A stretch of 64,000 nucleotides of DNA from Halieaceae bacterium (GTDB taxonomy: Bacteria > Pseudomonadota > Gammaproteobacteria > Pseudomonadales > Halieaceae). The stretch lies in NCBI GenBank assembly GCA_902631395.1, contig CACOYM010000002.1, positions 62,001-126,000 of the forward strand. Direction: 5' to 3'. Position 1 is the stretch's first letter. Each line of letters begins with the position of its first letter. Below are positions 52,883 to 62,700 of the stretch, piece after piece. The translations under genes and the position numbers were made by a program. The notes under the pieces are model-generated. The model did not search any database. It saw only the letters and a list, made by a program, of their open reading frames with translations, and had not been told where the DNA came from.

Positions 52883-54007
52883 ATGGTGACGAACAGAATT
52901 CCCTATACCAAACCGTCTATCACCGAGCTGGAGGTGGAGTTTGCAACAGATGCAGCGCGAAATGGCTGGGGGGAGAATTGTTACGACTATATCATTCGAT
53001 TTGAGGAGGAATTTAAAAAGCACTTAGGCGTTAAGCATGCTATCGCCACAAGTAGTTGCACCGGCGCATTGCACATGGGACTACATGCGTTAGGGATAAA
53101 AAACGGAGATGAAGTAATCCTCTCAGACATTAATTGGATAGCTACCGTTGCGCCAGTTATTCATCTAGGTGCCACGCCAGTGCTCGTAGATATCGAACCC
53201 GACTCTTGGTGTCTTGACCCAGCCCAAGTAGAGGCCGCGATATCCCCTAGAACCAAAGCCATAATAGCGGTCCACTTGTACGGTAATCTTTGTGACATGA
53301 GTGCACTGAGAAGCCTGGGAGAAAAGCACGGCATCCCAATAATCGAGGATGCAGCAGAGGCCATTGGATCTTGCTACTTTGATAGGCGCGCCGGATCAAT
53401 GGGTCGATTCGGAGCATTCTCTTTTCATGGAACTAAGACAATCACGACCGGTGAGGGCGGTATGTTTGTCACCAATGACTCTGATCTGTATGAATATGTA
53501 ATGACCCTCTCCAATCACGGAAGACACCGTGATCAGCACAAACAATTTTGGCCGGATACAATCGGATTCAAATATAAAATGAGCAATATCCAAGCAGCTG
53601 TGGGCTGTGCTCAGCTGAAAAGAATTGAAGAGTTAATGCAACAGAAAAGAAAAATTTTCATGACTTATAAGGCAGCGTTGGGAAGCCTACCACTCACCAT
53701 GAACATTGAAAAAGACGGTTGTGTCAATGGCTACTGGATGCCGACCATAGTCCCTGATAACAATCTACCGTTTCGACGCGATATTCTGCTGGAAGAGCTT
53801 AAAGAAGCTGAAGTAGACGCAAGGGTATTTTTTTGGCCGCTCAGTATGATTGTTGAAAACGCCAAATTTGATCCTTCTAAATTAAAAACTGCAAATTCAA
53901 TTCATTCTAGAGGGATTAATCTTCCTTCTGGCCTCGATATAACTGAGGAGCAAATTCACGTCATCACAGACGTTATCTCGCGCCACATAAGACGTCTAAT
54001 AAACTAG
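52883..54007 (+). CDS. DegT/DnrJ/EryC1/StrS sugar aminotransferase
   Basis: The N-terminus IPYTKPSITELEVEFATDAARNG, SSCTGALHMGLHALGI, and the PLP-lysine segment FSFHGTKTITTGEGG place it with perosamine-synthase-like aminotransferases. The closing region NGYWMPTIVPDN fits. It adds an amino group to a keto-sugar, probably at C4. ATG 52883 was chosen; TTG 52874, nine bases upstream, follows the previous stop directly and is an alternative. It is the last gene of the five-gene nucleotide-sugar set. Confidence 0.9.
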   Translation: MVTNRIPYTKPSITELEVEFATDAARNGWGENCYDYIIRFEEEFKKHLGVKHAIATSSCTGALHMGLHALGIKNGDEVILSDINWIATVAPVIHLGATPVLVDIEPDSWCLDPAQVEAAISPRTKAIIAVHLYGNLCDMSALRSLGEKHGIPIIEDAAEAIGSCYFDRRAGSMGRFGAFSFHGTKTITTGEGGMFVTNDSDLYEYVMTLSNHGRHRDQHKQFWPDTIGFKYKMSNIQAAVGCAQLKRIEELMQQKRKIFMTYKAALGSLPLTMNIEKDGCVNGYWMPTIVPDNNLPFRRDILLEELKEAEVDARVFFWPLSMIVENAKFDPSKLKTANSIHSRGINLPSGLDITEEQIHVITDVISRHIRRLIN

Positions 54008-54057
54008 GTGTAATGCCTGACGAAAACCTTCCCGCCGCGGCGATGGAGATTTACCAG

Positions 54058-54960
54058 TTAACGCGCCTTTTTAAAGCTCACAGCGGTATCCACCTTGCAA
54101 ATCACATCTGTGCTTTGGACATCGTTTAAATATGTCATTTGGTGCTCAAACCACTGGTGATCTAGTAGGTAGTGGTATTCCGGCCCCAGCCCATCGTAAA
54201 GAATATGACGGGTGTATTGCTTCGTATTCTTCAGACTAAAACTGATATCGTTTGCAAACATATTGAGATAATGCCGTGATGTTAATTGCAGACCATGCGC
54301 TGTATCAGCAAGAACGTTAGCCACGTCAAGCATCTCTTCCTCATCTAGGTGAGAGAAGTAATGCGCTAGTAGCGACCGTTTAAGATAGTTCTTGTCTCTA
54401 GCGTAAACCCAGATCGCAAGAGTGCCTCCAGGCGCCACCACTCTCCAGAGGTCACGGAGTGTCTCTGCAGGGTCTGCTGTGTGATGTAGTACCCCCCAGC
54501 AGAAAACGAAGTCGATGCTTCCATCTAACAACGGTATTCCGTCACCACTCGCTCTAATCGGCACGAAGCTCGGAGTGGTTATAAGCCGCGCTGCTTCGGT
54601 AACAGCATCAGACAAATCCACACCAAACACTAGGTCAGCGGATCCAAGGCAAATTTCTGATAACCGGCCCAGACCGCACCCCACATCAAGGCAAGTCTTA
54701 CCGCGCAACTTAATCGGATGCACGCCAAGTCGCATAAACTGGTCCAAGTGTTTGAACCGGTCATGCCTATAATCATCATATAGTTGCGTCCACTGTAAGC
54801 CGAAGTCTTCAGCATAATTTGCGGCGTCGACTCGGGTATCAGACAAATAGTAAAAGTCCCTTCTCAAGTTCTTGTCCGCTGGCCTACAAACAGGCTTCTG
54901 ACAATCAGCCCAGTCTATCGCACGGACTCGATTTTCCATGATGAAATCGGCAAGATTCAA
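54058..54960 (-). CDS. Class I SAM-dependent methyltransferase
   Basis: The SAM motif DVGCGLGRLSEICLG, followed by FGVDLSDAVTEAARL and VFCWGVLHHTADPAETL, is a standard methyltransferase_11/25 core. Upstream of it, LRDFYYLSD-type residues and a YDDYRHDRFKHLDQF helix form an N-terminal cap. The substrate is unknown, but a sugar or lipid carrier is likely from the context. The start overlaps the unknown gene upstream by four bases. Confidence 0.85.
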   Translation of the reverse strand: MNLADFIMENRVRAIDWADCQKPVCRPADKNLRRDFYYLSDTRVDAANYAEDFGLQWTQLYDDYRHDRFKHLDQFMRLGVHPIKLRGKTCLDVGCGLGRLSEICLGSADLVFGVDLSDAVTEAARLITTPSFVPIRASGDGIPLLDGSIDFVFCWGVLHHTADPAETLRDLWRVVAPGGTLAIWVYARDKNYLKRSLLAHYFSHLDEEEMLDVANVLADTAHGLQLTSRHYLNMFANDISFSLKNTKQYTRHILYDGLGPEYHYLLDHQWFEHQMTYLNDVQSTDVICKVDTAVSFKKAR

Positions 54961-55796
54961 TGGTCTTCTATTCCGAGTGAGCCGTCGGGCATGGTGAACA
55001 AGTCCGAGATCAAAGTGACCGGTTCTTTGATTTCTCTCCGCGCCCGAGGGGATGTTATGAAATTGGCCAGTCTTTGGTGAGTGATGTCGCGAACTTGCTC
55101 AGCTCGCTCATCGAAATAAGTGTGTGCTTGCACCGTAAAGCCTGAAGCCGAGCTTACTAACTTTGACGCAACTACGGATCCCTCATATTGCAATGCAGAG
55201 AGATCTGAAAACTCCGGTTTTTCACCTGATGAAACCGGTAAATTCTGTGAGTGAGAACCGACCTTTTCCGCCGATACTGTTACGGTACCGACGCCCTCAA
55301 AATAGTGAGAAAAACTCGCTTTTCTTGGGTCAGAATACTTTGAGCAAGTGACGCGGTCGTCGATCGGAAACTTAACGGACAGCTTCTGTGACCCTAAACT
55401 GAGATGAAGATTAGGCGAAGAAAACTCCGCTTGAACGGCTGGGAAATACGCCGACACGTAACACTCTAAATGCGCACCGGGATCAAATTCACCCAGCAAA
55501 TAGAAAGGCCAGACGGGGAGCGGCAAGGCTGCAACCGCTGAAAAACAATACTTTATGGGAGTCGATCTGAGCTGCTGAGCCTCGGCCAGCCTGTACCACT
55601 GGAGGGCGTTACCCGCCTCTTTGTTGGGGATGGCAGCCAGAACAAAACTGCGGGCTTCGTCGGGTAGATTATTGACTTCTGCCTCGGTTAACTCTGTGAA
55701 CTCTAACAAGTACCGCAAACTACGGCATAGTTTTCCCTCATGAATAGAGGAAATCATCTGTGCGGTCAGGATGTGCTGTAGAGACTGGAGATTCAC
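54957..55796 (-). CDS. Protein of unknown function in the glycan cluster
   Basis: I do not recognise this 279-residue protein. The first 90 residues are helical and TPR-like in feel (AGNALQWYRLAEAQQ). The rest is mainly beta-strand with no signal peptide or membrane span. It overlaps the methyltransferase stop-start (ATGA), so the two products probably work together. It follows the small methyltransferase-like gene after 21 bases. Confidence 0.6.
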   Translation of the reverse strand: MNLQSLQHILTAQMISSIHEGKLCRSLRYLLEFTELTEAEVNNLPDEARSFVLAAIPNKEAGNALQWYRLAEAQQLRSTPIKYCFSAVAALPLPVWPFYLLGEFDPGAHLECYVSAYFPAVQAEFSSPNLHLSLGSQKLSVKFPIDDRVTCSKYSDPRKASFSHYFEGVGTVTVSAEKVGSHSQNLPVSSGEKPEFSDLSALQYEGSVVASKLVSSASGFTVQAHTYFDERAEQVRDITHQRLANFITSPRARREIKEPVTLISDLFTMPDGSLGIEDH

Positions 55797-55817
55797 TGCC
55801 GAGACATCTCAATTTGC

Positions 55818-56519
55818 TCACATCATTCGGATAGGCAGGCATTGTTGCCTGGACAGCTGCAGAACCTCGGGCGGCACAAGAAGAGCAAGTGGTGGTGATT
55901 CCTGACTACCATCCGGGGCTTTTCCATTTGGCCGGATGAGGATTAAATCCGGATAGATGTCCCGCAGTTTGATTCCGTTGATGATCCCTTTTTCTAAGCC
56001 TTCAAAATCGTCCAACACAAACACTGTTTTGTTATGCGTCATAGACGGAAGCAAATTCAGGTCTGCATCCTGTAATCGCCCGTCTAAAAAAAATAAATCG
56101 GCTTGCACACCTCTAGATACCAGAAGCTCAAACATCTGCGTTGATGTGGTCTTGCCGAAGTACTCGATTTCTCCTGCGGAGGCTAAATGTCCGGGATCCC
56201 ATGCATCAAAGGTTGCATCACAAGTGTACAGTTTTTCAATTGCCGGTCTGGCGCCCATGAAGAGGGCCGCAGTAGATCTCCCAATATACGTACCAACTTC
56301 TATGGCCACTTTCGGAGAGAAATAACGTCCGAGTAACCACAATAATTTGGTGGCTTCGAGCGACATAGAGCCCGTCTCACCAGGAAAATCTCTGGCAAGC
56401 ACACTAGAAATACTCAGAATGCTCTCTGCATCGGATGTGGCTTCTTTAGCACACGCCGCACGCTGCAGCTGCGGCCAAAATGCACCAGTGATCATTGACT
56501 CCGACAAATATAATTGCAT
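55818..56519 (-). CDS. Small class I methyltransferase-like protein
   Basis: The SAM fold is readable: AIEVGTYIGRSTAALFMGA, CDATFDAWD, ADLFFLDGRLQDADLNLLP and VFVLDDFEGLEKGI, the usual order of a class I SAM-binding Rossmann domain. It resembles methyltransferase_24-type proteins of glycan clusters. The substrate is unknown. ATG 56495 is an alternative start. It is 21 bases before the unknown gene and about 50 bases after a glycosyltransferase. Confidence 0.72.
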   Translation of the reverse strand: MQLYLSESMITGAFWPQLQRAACAKEATSDAESILSISSVLARDFPGETGSMSLEATKLLWLLGRYFSPKVAIEVGTYIGRSTAALFMGARPAIEKLYTCDATFDAWDPGHLASAGEIEYFGKTTSTQMFELLVSRGVQADLFFLDGRLQDADLNLLPSMTHNKTVFVLDDFEGLEKGIINGIKLRDIYPDLILIRPNGKAPDGSQESPPLALLVPPEVLQLSRQQCLPIRMM

Positions 56520-56572
56520 CGCTGGCCACCCAAGGCTATTGATCGATTCTCAAAAAAGCGCCGATGAAGTCA

Positions 56573-57331
56573 TCACCCCGCCAGAAGATTGCTAACTAGC
56601 TGATGGTGAGAATCGTTGACTTTTTGTTCGTTGTTATTCCAAACGTATTTTGGGAAATGATGCCCATTGATTTGCACAGAATGCACCGACGGCCCCATGA
56701 TCTCCCCCCAGGTTTTTGTCACGCCAATCGCGCGCTTGGCGCAGTTTGTCCAGATTTGTCCGAACTCAGACGTTGAGGTCTCGGGAAACGCGGGCACCCC
56801 CATGGTGAAATGCAGGTTACCGCTCATACCCTGACAATCCTGATAACCAACGAGCTGGTTCCATTTACTATCCATCTCGCCAATATCTGCCTCATCCAAC
56901 CAGCAAAGACCGTGCATATTCTCTTCCGTGTTCTCAATGAATTCAGGTGTCAGCGTTCTATTTTTCGGGTGTGCGTTGTTGAACAACATCACGGAAGATT
57001 GCTCAAACTGTGCGATGGAGCGCACAACACTGATTGCATGCTCATCGTTGAAGTACCGAGTCATCTCGCAGATGTCCGATACCAGAAACATGTCAGCATC
57101 GAGGAAAAGAGCATGGCCCTGATAATTGCATAGCCACGGCACCAAAAACCGCGAAAACGTGAATGGCGTCAGGCCTCGGCGCTTGATGGGGAGCGTATTT
57201 AAAATCAACGGGGTGACGCTGACGGGCTGCGAGGCAGTCTCAAGAATAGATTGCTGCAAGGCGGTGTAAGACACCGCTTGGCGCTCGTCGTAGCCGATAA
57301 ACACTCTGAACACATTTTCTGACTGACTCAT
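56573..57331 (-). CDS. Putative glycosyltransferase (GT8-like)
   Basis: From ATG 57331 (GGGAGAG upstream) the protein starts MSQSENVFRVFIGYDERQAVSY. A metal-binding D-A-D is seen in GHALFLDADMFLVSD, with NNAHPKNR and LHFTMGVPAFPET further on. GT-A enzymes of this type add sugars to cell-surface glycans. The track start at 57352 adds seven residues. It follows fliD on the same strand after a 58-base gap, so a flagellar role is reasonable. Confidence 0.75.
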   Translation of the reverse strand: MSQSENVFRVFIGYDERQAVSYTALQQSILETASQPVSVTPLILNTLPIKRRGLTPFTFSRFLVPWLCNYQGHALFLDADMFLVSDICEMTRYFNDEHAISVVRSIAQFEQSSVMLFNNAHPKNRTLTPEFIENTEENMHGLCWLDEADIGEMDSKWNQLVGYQDCQGMSGNLHFTMGVPAFPETSTSEFGQIWTNCAKRAIGVTKTWGEIMGPSVHSVQINGHHFPKYVWNNNEQKVNDSHHQLVSNLLAG

Positions 57332-57389
57332 TACTGCTCTCCCGCGCGTCATCGCGCTCTCACGAAGTCAACTGCTCTGCATCGACCCA

Positions 57390-58859
57390 TTAATCCTTGC
57401 CAAAATTACCCATGTTCTCCCATGTAGTCGCCATCGACTCACGCGTGCTGTTGAGCGTGTTCACGAGGCTTTCCATGACCGTGAATTGCTGGAGATAACG
57501 CTGGTATACCGCCTCCATGCGTGTCTCCAGCGTCTGCAGATCGGCTTCGTAGCGTTTGATCGCTGTTTGCGCAGAGGCTGTCCGCGTCACGAAAATGCCG
57601 CTGATTGAATCGGTGAGAGTCTCTAGCTTAATCACGGCGTCAGTAGCCAGACCTTGAGACTGACCGTCGTAACGCGACTGATTGTTGTTACCTGCCGATA
57701 GCATGGTTGATATATCATCAAAATTAGAGGCGGCTACGGTGTCATAGGTCGATTCTGTGAAGATTAGTTTGCCCTCCCGGTCCACCGAGACTCCGATGTC
57801 ACGCATGGCCTTGATATTGCCGCTGGGTGTCGAAGAATCCTGAGTTACTGCCTGATAAATCGTGTCGCGCACAGTGCGAATCGTAGCTAGATCGCCAGCT
57901 AATGCCCCGCCGACTTCCTCTTCCTCAGAATCTACGTTCGATAACTCATCGAGCGCGAACTTCACATCGTTGTATAGTGTGACGAGATCCTGCAGTTTTG
58001 TTTTTAACGTGGTTTGATCGCTGACAACATTTACACTAGTGGTGGCTCCGCCACTGTGAGTAGCGTTGAGGGACAACGTAACGCCCGGAATCACGTCATT
58101 AAGATTGTTGCTAGTACGAGTAATCGAAACGCCATTATAAGTAAGCGCTGCATCAGCAGGGTTTTGCAATGACTTGAGGCCGGAGTTATCTGTGGTGTTT
58201 CCGTTGGTGGTATCGTGGAAACCTAGGTCACTGTCTCCTAGAGTGGAGCTTATCGTGAAACTGTTCGCTGCGCCGGTCGCGCCGTCCAACATAATACGAT
58301 AATTGGATCCACTAGAGTCCTCCGCCAACAATGTTGCGTTGACGCCCGCATTAGCCGCATTTATTGCGTTGACGATACCTTGGGGCGTGTCATTACCCGC
58401 CTCTATACTGACATTAGTGGCAGTTCCTGTTCCTGGCGTTACAGTTAACGTGAACGCGTTACCGCTATTGACCGATTGAGTGGTTGAAGTGTACTGATTC
58501 GACTTATTCCTTTGTGCGGCCGCCAAGGCGGTCACACCGATATCAGATATACCACTCAAGGCTGATCCGTCAGTAGCAGTGACCGATACCTTGGTGATAT
58601 CTGAGCTGGTGGCAGTAGGGGTCGCCAACTCGGAGGCATCATTCAGTGAGTTGAACTGGTCGATCAGCAACTGCACGTTGAACTTCAAAACCGCCAAACC
58701 TGAGATCTTGGCTTCGCTCGCTTCAATGCTTGCGTTTAGCTTAGACTCTCGCGGCGCCTTCTCGACGTCAGTCAGGTCACGTGCAAGCTTTATGATATCG
58801 ATACCTGAACCTTTCCCCATCCCAAGCAGGACAGTAGAGGCTACGTTTTCAGTTGACAT
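57390..58859 (-). CDS. fliD: Flagellar filament cap protein FliD
   Basis: The N-terminal helix GKGSGIDIIKLARDLTDVEKAP and C-terminal helix ALSTRESMATTWENMG-like end match FliD/HAP2. The region about 133-245 is a Flagellin_IN-type segment (DTPQGIVNAINAANAGVNATLL, DLGFHDTTNGNTT), and a second motif, DQTTLKTKLQDLVTLYNDVKFAL, belongs to the standard FliD_C part. The protein caps the filament and helps flagellin fold. It is 489 residues, preceded by GGAGGAG, and follows flgL closely. fliS is absent here. Confidence 0.93.
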   Translation of the reverse strand: MSTENVASTVLLGMGKGSGIDIIKLARDLTDVEKAPRESKLNASIEASEAKISGLAVLKFNVQLLIDQFNSLNDASELATPTATSSDITKVSVTATDGSALSGISDIGVTALAAAQRNKSNQYTSTTQSVNSGNAFTLTVTPGTGTATNVSIEAGNDTPQGIVNAINAANAGVNATLLAEDSSGSNYRIMLDGATGAANSFTISSTLGDSDLGFHDTTNGNTTDNSGLKSLQNPADAALTYNGVSITRTSNNLNDVIPGVTLSLNATHSGGATTSVNVVSDQTTLKTKLQDLVTLYNDVKFALDELSNVDSEEEEVGGALAGDLATIRTVRDTIYQAVTQDSSTPSGNIKAMRDIGVSVDREGKLIFTESTYDTVAASNFDDISTMLSAGNNNQSRYDGQSQGLATDAVIKLETLTDSISGIFVTRTASAQTAIKRYEADLQTLETRMEAVYQRYLQQFTVMESLVNTLNSTRESMATTWENMGNFGKD

Positions 58860-58885
58860 TGCTCAGCTCCTCCAAATCTCTTCAA

Positions 58886-59770
58886 CTATCGAATGAAGTT
58901 AAAAAGCGAGAGCTGTGCGACTTTAGCGAAGCTAGCTTGCAATGCTTGGAGGGCGACCGATTCTTTCGTGAGCTCGGTAACGGCCTCTGAATAGTCGAGA
59001 TCATCCTCACGAATCAAGAGCTCGTCGATCCGAAGCTTGGTCTCATCAATTACGTTTCTCTGGGACTCTATTGCGGCCATGCGGCCCGCCATAGCTCCAT
59101 AGGAGTTGATGAGCCGATCATTAATATCGTTCACCTTACCTAAACTCGTTCGAACGCCATCACCATCATTGGACCTAAGCTCAGCCACCAAGTCATCCAA
59201 GGCAGTAAAATCGGCGGCGGAAAAAAGGTCCGGGCCGAGCGTGTTGATAGCAATACTGCGCACATCAGACACATTGATCTCAAGCCGACCATAGTCGCCG
59301 TTATAAGACACCGCTCCGTTTGCATCTTCTATAAACGCTGGGGAACCCGTTTTATTTCCCGAAAAAATATAGCTTCCGCCTAGGTCCTGTGTATTCGATA
59401 AATTCAGGAGTTCATCCCGGAGTGCTTTAATCTCGGTGGCGATCACATCACGGTCCGACACACCGAGTGTGTCACTGCTACTTTGGACTGTAAGCTGGGT
59501 AACCCGCTGCATAATTGAAGTCATTGACTCAAGCACAGCGCTCTCTGCGGTTAAACGCGTTTCCGCAGCATCCACATTTTTGCTGTAAACGTTCTGACGC
59601 TCTTTGGCGTTAGCCAATTCGGAAATAAGGTTCGCTTTACCTGGGTCCTCACTGGGATGCAGCATCTGTTTGCCGCTGCCGAGCTTCGCCTGAATCTCCG
59701 CGACCTTGCCCTGAGTGGTCTGCATTTGCTCGGCGTTAACAAGATAAAACTGATTGGTAGATACTCTCAT
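58886..59770 (-). CDS. flgL: Flagellar hook-filament junction protein FlgL (HAP3)
   Basis: N-terminus MRVSTNQFYLVNAEQMQTTQGKV, a segment SGKQMLHPSEDPGKANLI, and C-terminus LQASFAKVAQLSLFNFIR match FlgL; 294 residues, a typical small version. It joins the hook-associated FlgK to flagellin. It lies seven bases after flgK and 26 before fliD, in one operon. Confidence 0.95.
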   Translation of the reverse strand: MRVSTNQFYLVNAEQMQTTQGKVAEIQAKLGSGKQMLHPSEDPGKANLISELANAKERQNVYSKNVDAAETRLTAESAVLESMTSIMQRVTQLTVQSSSDTLGVSDRDVIATEIKALRDELLNLSNTQDLGGSYIFSGNKTGSPAFIEDANGAVSYNGDYGRLEINVSDVRSIAINTLGPDLFSAADFTALDDLVAELRSNDGDGVRTSLGKVNDINDRLINSYGAMAGRMAAIESQRNVIDETKLRIDELLIREDDLDYSEAVTELTKESVALQALQASFAKVAQLSLFNFIR

Positions 59771-59777
59771 AGCTCAA

Positions 59778-62700
59778 TCAACCCGCCTGAATTAAAGTAT
59801 CGAACATGCGCTGTGATATCTGAATCACTTGCGCCGCCGCCTGATACGCCTGCTGGAACCGAATTAGGTCTGCGGCCTCTTCATCAAGATTGACACCAAC
59901 CGCTGCCTCTCTGCTCGCTTGAGCCTGATCACGCACTACCTCCATGGCATCACGACTTAACTCGGCCAGATGAGCGCGTGATCCTGTTCCCGCCACCAGA
60001 TCCCGGTAGGCTGCTGAAAAGGTTTGCCCTGAAATAATGGGCTCTTTACCCAACTCAATCAGACGCAACATATTTTCGTTATTTCCAACCCCGTCAGTGT
60101 TGGCCTCAACCGTGAAGCGATCACCCTGCTTGGGTATGTCGTTAAACTGAACCCGAATACCTTGAAAGTCTATATCGTCTCCAGCTGCATAGGTTCGCGT
60201 CGCAACCACCGTATCAGTGGCGATATCAGTAATGGTGTAAACACTGTCAGTAGAAAAGTTGATAACGAAGGTATCTGCGGGGTATCCGTTGCTGCCTTTT
60301 TCCTTGAAGGGTTCTGCGCGAAGCGTTGTCGTCACCGAGCCGCTCCCTGTCATGAAGATCGCGAGATCATCAGCGACCGGCCCATCGAAAATCACCTCTG
60401 TAGCAAAGCCTAACCGGCCGAGATCTGCAGGAGCACCAGTGGAGGAAAGGGTTAATGAAATTTCCGTCGGTTTATTCAAGCCAGATTTGCGGTTATTTAG
60501 GTCGTTAAAGCCTAAATCCATGTCGGCGTCGCCATTCGCGTCGACATTGTAAGCGGCAATATCAGAACTGACGGTGAAGCCATTACCGACGCCCGTCTGA
60601 TCATGAAGCGCGATGCGATGACCAGCGCCATCTGCGACCAATGTCGCGTTGATGCCTGTGATACCTGTCAAGCCATCATTAATCGCCGAGACGATGCCCT
60701 CAGGGGTGTCATCGCCATTAGCGATATTAACTGTGGTCGCGCTACCGTCGGCTCGGGTCAGTGTCAGAGCGAAACCTGTGCCGCCATTTAAGACCTCAGC
60801 CTCTGACGTAAAGAGATTGGAGACAACCTCCTCACCCGCTGCGCCGATCGTATACGTGCCACTGTAGGCACCAGGGACGATGCCCAATGCTGTGACCGGG
60901 TCTCCGCCGATGATGATGTTTTCACCTTCATTTCCAGCAGTGTTAGTGAGCGCCAAGCCAGCATCAGTATTCCACTCTGCACGCACACCGGTCTGGCCCG
61001 ATACAACATTGATAGCTTGAATCATCTCGTTCAGCTTGGCATTTGCAGAATGACCAATTGAGACACCGTTTATCGTAAGAGATTTGGTGGCATCAATATC
61101 ACCAGACAACAAGCGGGTCTGCGCAGTGGCCACAACGTTGCTATTACCCAAGGTGTCAAACTGTCCATTGAAATAATCAGCCATGAACTTCGCTGAGACG
61201 GTCTCTCCGTCTGCCAGATCTAGCGCGCCGAGGGCAATAGAGGCACTGACATACCCGTCAGCATCTGCAGAGACATCGATCGGGTCATAGTAGGTGTGAC
61301 TAAAATTAATCGCACCGGCCGCCACAAGGGTTGCCGAGATCCCCGAGTTGTTACTGGTGGGAGAAACCGATTTCGAACTGAACTGAGCAGGGTCAGTTGT
61401 TGTGATTTCTGTCATAACGCCGGTATCAGGATCTATGGCCAACCGCGAAACGTCCTCGGCTCTGCCAACTGCACCAAATTTAATCTCAGCATCGAGATAT
61501 GCATTAGAGCCGCTCTGATTCAGGTATGTACTGCTGTAACCGCCGTCTCCAAAGCCAGTGTCAAGCGACATCAGACTATTAGCCTCCGCGACGGTGATTG
61601 CCGCAGTGCCTGCCACGTGAACTCCCTCACGTGTAAGAATCTGTATTTGCTGGTCGCCACCTGCTGGGATATCAAAAAGCATCTGTGCACCGGTTGTGCC
61701 CTTGGCCACTTGAACAGCGGGCCTCAAAGCATCCGCAGAGACAACGACATCTCTGCGGGTGGTTGTCTCTCCTTCATTAGTCAATTCATGGCCGAACTCG
61801 AAACCCCGTGGCTGATCTTCAATAGAAATGGCCAGCAAAGAGGCCTCTGTGCTAGTAGCATTACTGGCATCAGGCATGGTTCGCATAGACGCTGATACGG
61901 CGACTCTATCGACGTCCTTTATCAGCAGCTCGAAGGTACGCGATGGCCTCGCCTCGGGTGCAAAAATCACCACATCGCCGTTCTCTGGCGCCCCTTCCAA
62001 AGAGAAACTTATTCCTTGGAACAGCTGATTTTCACCAGCGGCCACCTGCCCAAGACGCTCGCGTGTTTGAAGATCCAGCACATCCCAGGCGCCAACACTC
62101 TCTTTGTAGATAAGCTCAAGCGCTTCCGTAGATGCGATTGCCGGGTCAATGACTTTGGCCGAGGCCGATACCGCGCCTCGTGCGGTATCCGTAGACGCGA
62201 CGAAACTTGATGACGTTCGGAATAAATCACCACCAAATTGGCCTTCTGCGTCGAGGCCGCTGCGATGAATTTTGTTGCTCTCACTTGAAAAGGTTTGAGC
62301 CAAATGATCGAGGCCAACCCTAACGGGCCTGAGCACCTCTGCGCTCAGCGTCAACGCGCCTCCAATCAGGCCGCTAGGTGAGGTTGGCAAAGGGCGCGCC
62401 ACACCGAAGGGGTCAAGCACCATGCGCAAGTCTGCGCCCGCAGACTTTTCGCTCGACATAACTCCGACAGGTCGACTCTCGGTGGGTGTAACGATCTCAA
62501 AGCCTCGACCACTACCCCCAAAGTTAACGATGACCTGGCCATTCTGTAACTCTGTTACACCTAGCTTCGCAAACCCGGACATCTCTCTCAGCAGATTATC
62601 GCGCTGGTCCAACAAACTGGGGGGCTGCTTGTCGACGCTATCTTTTCGATTGAGTTGCTCATTTACCCTCAACAGTTGCAATGAAAGGGCGTTGAGGTCG

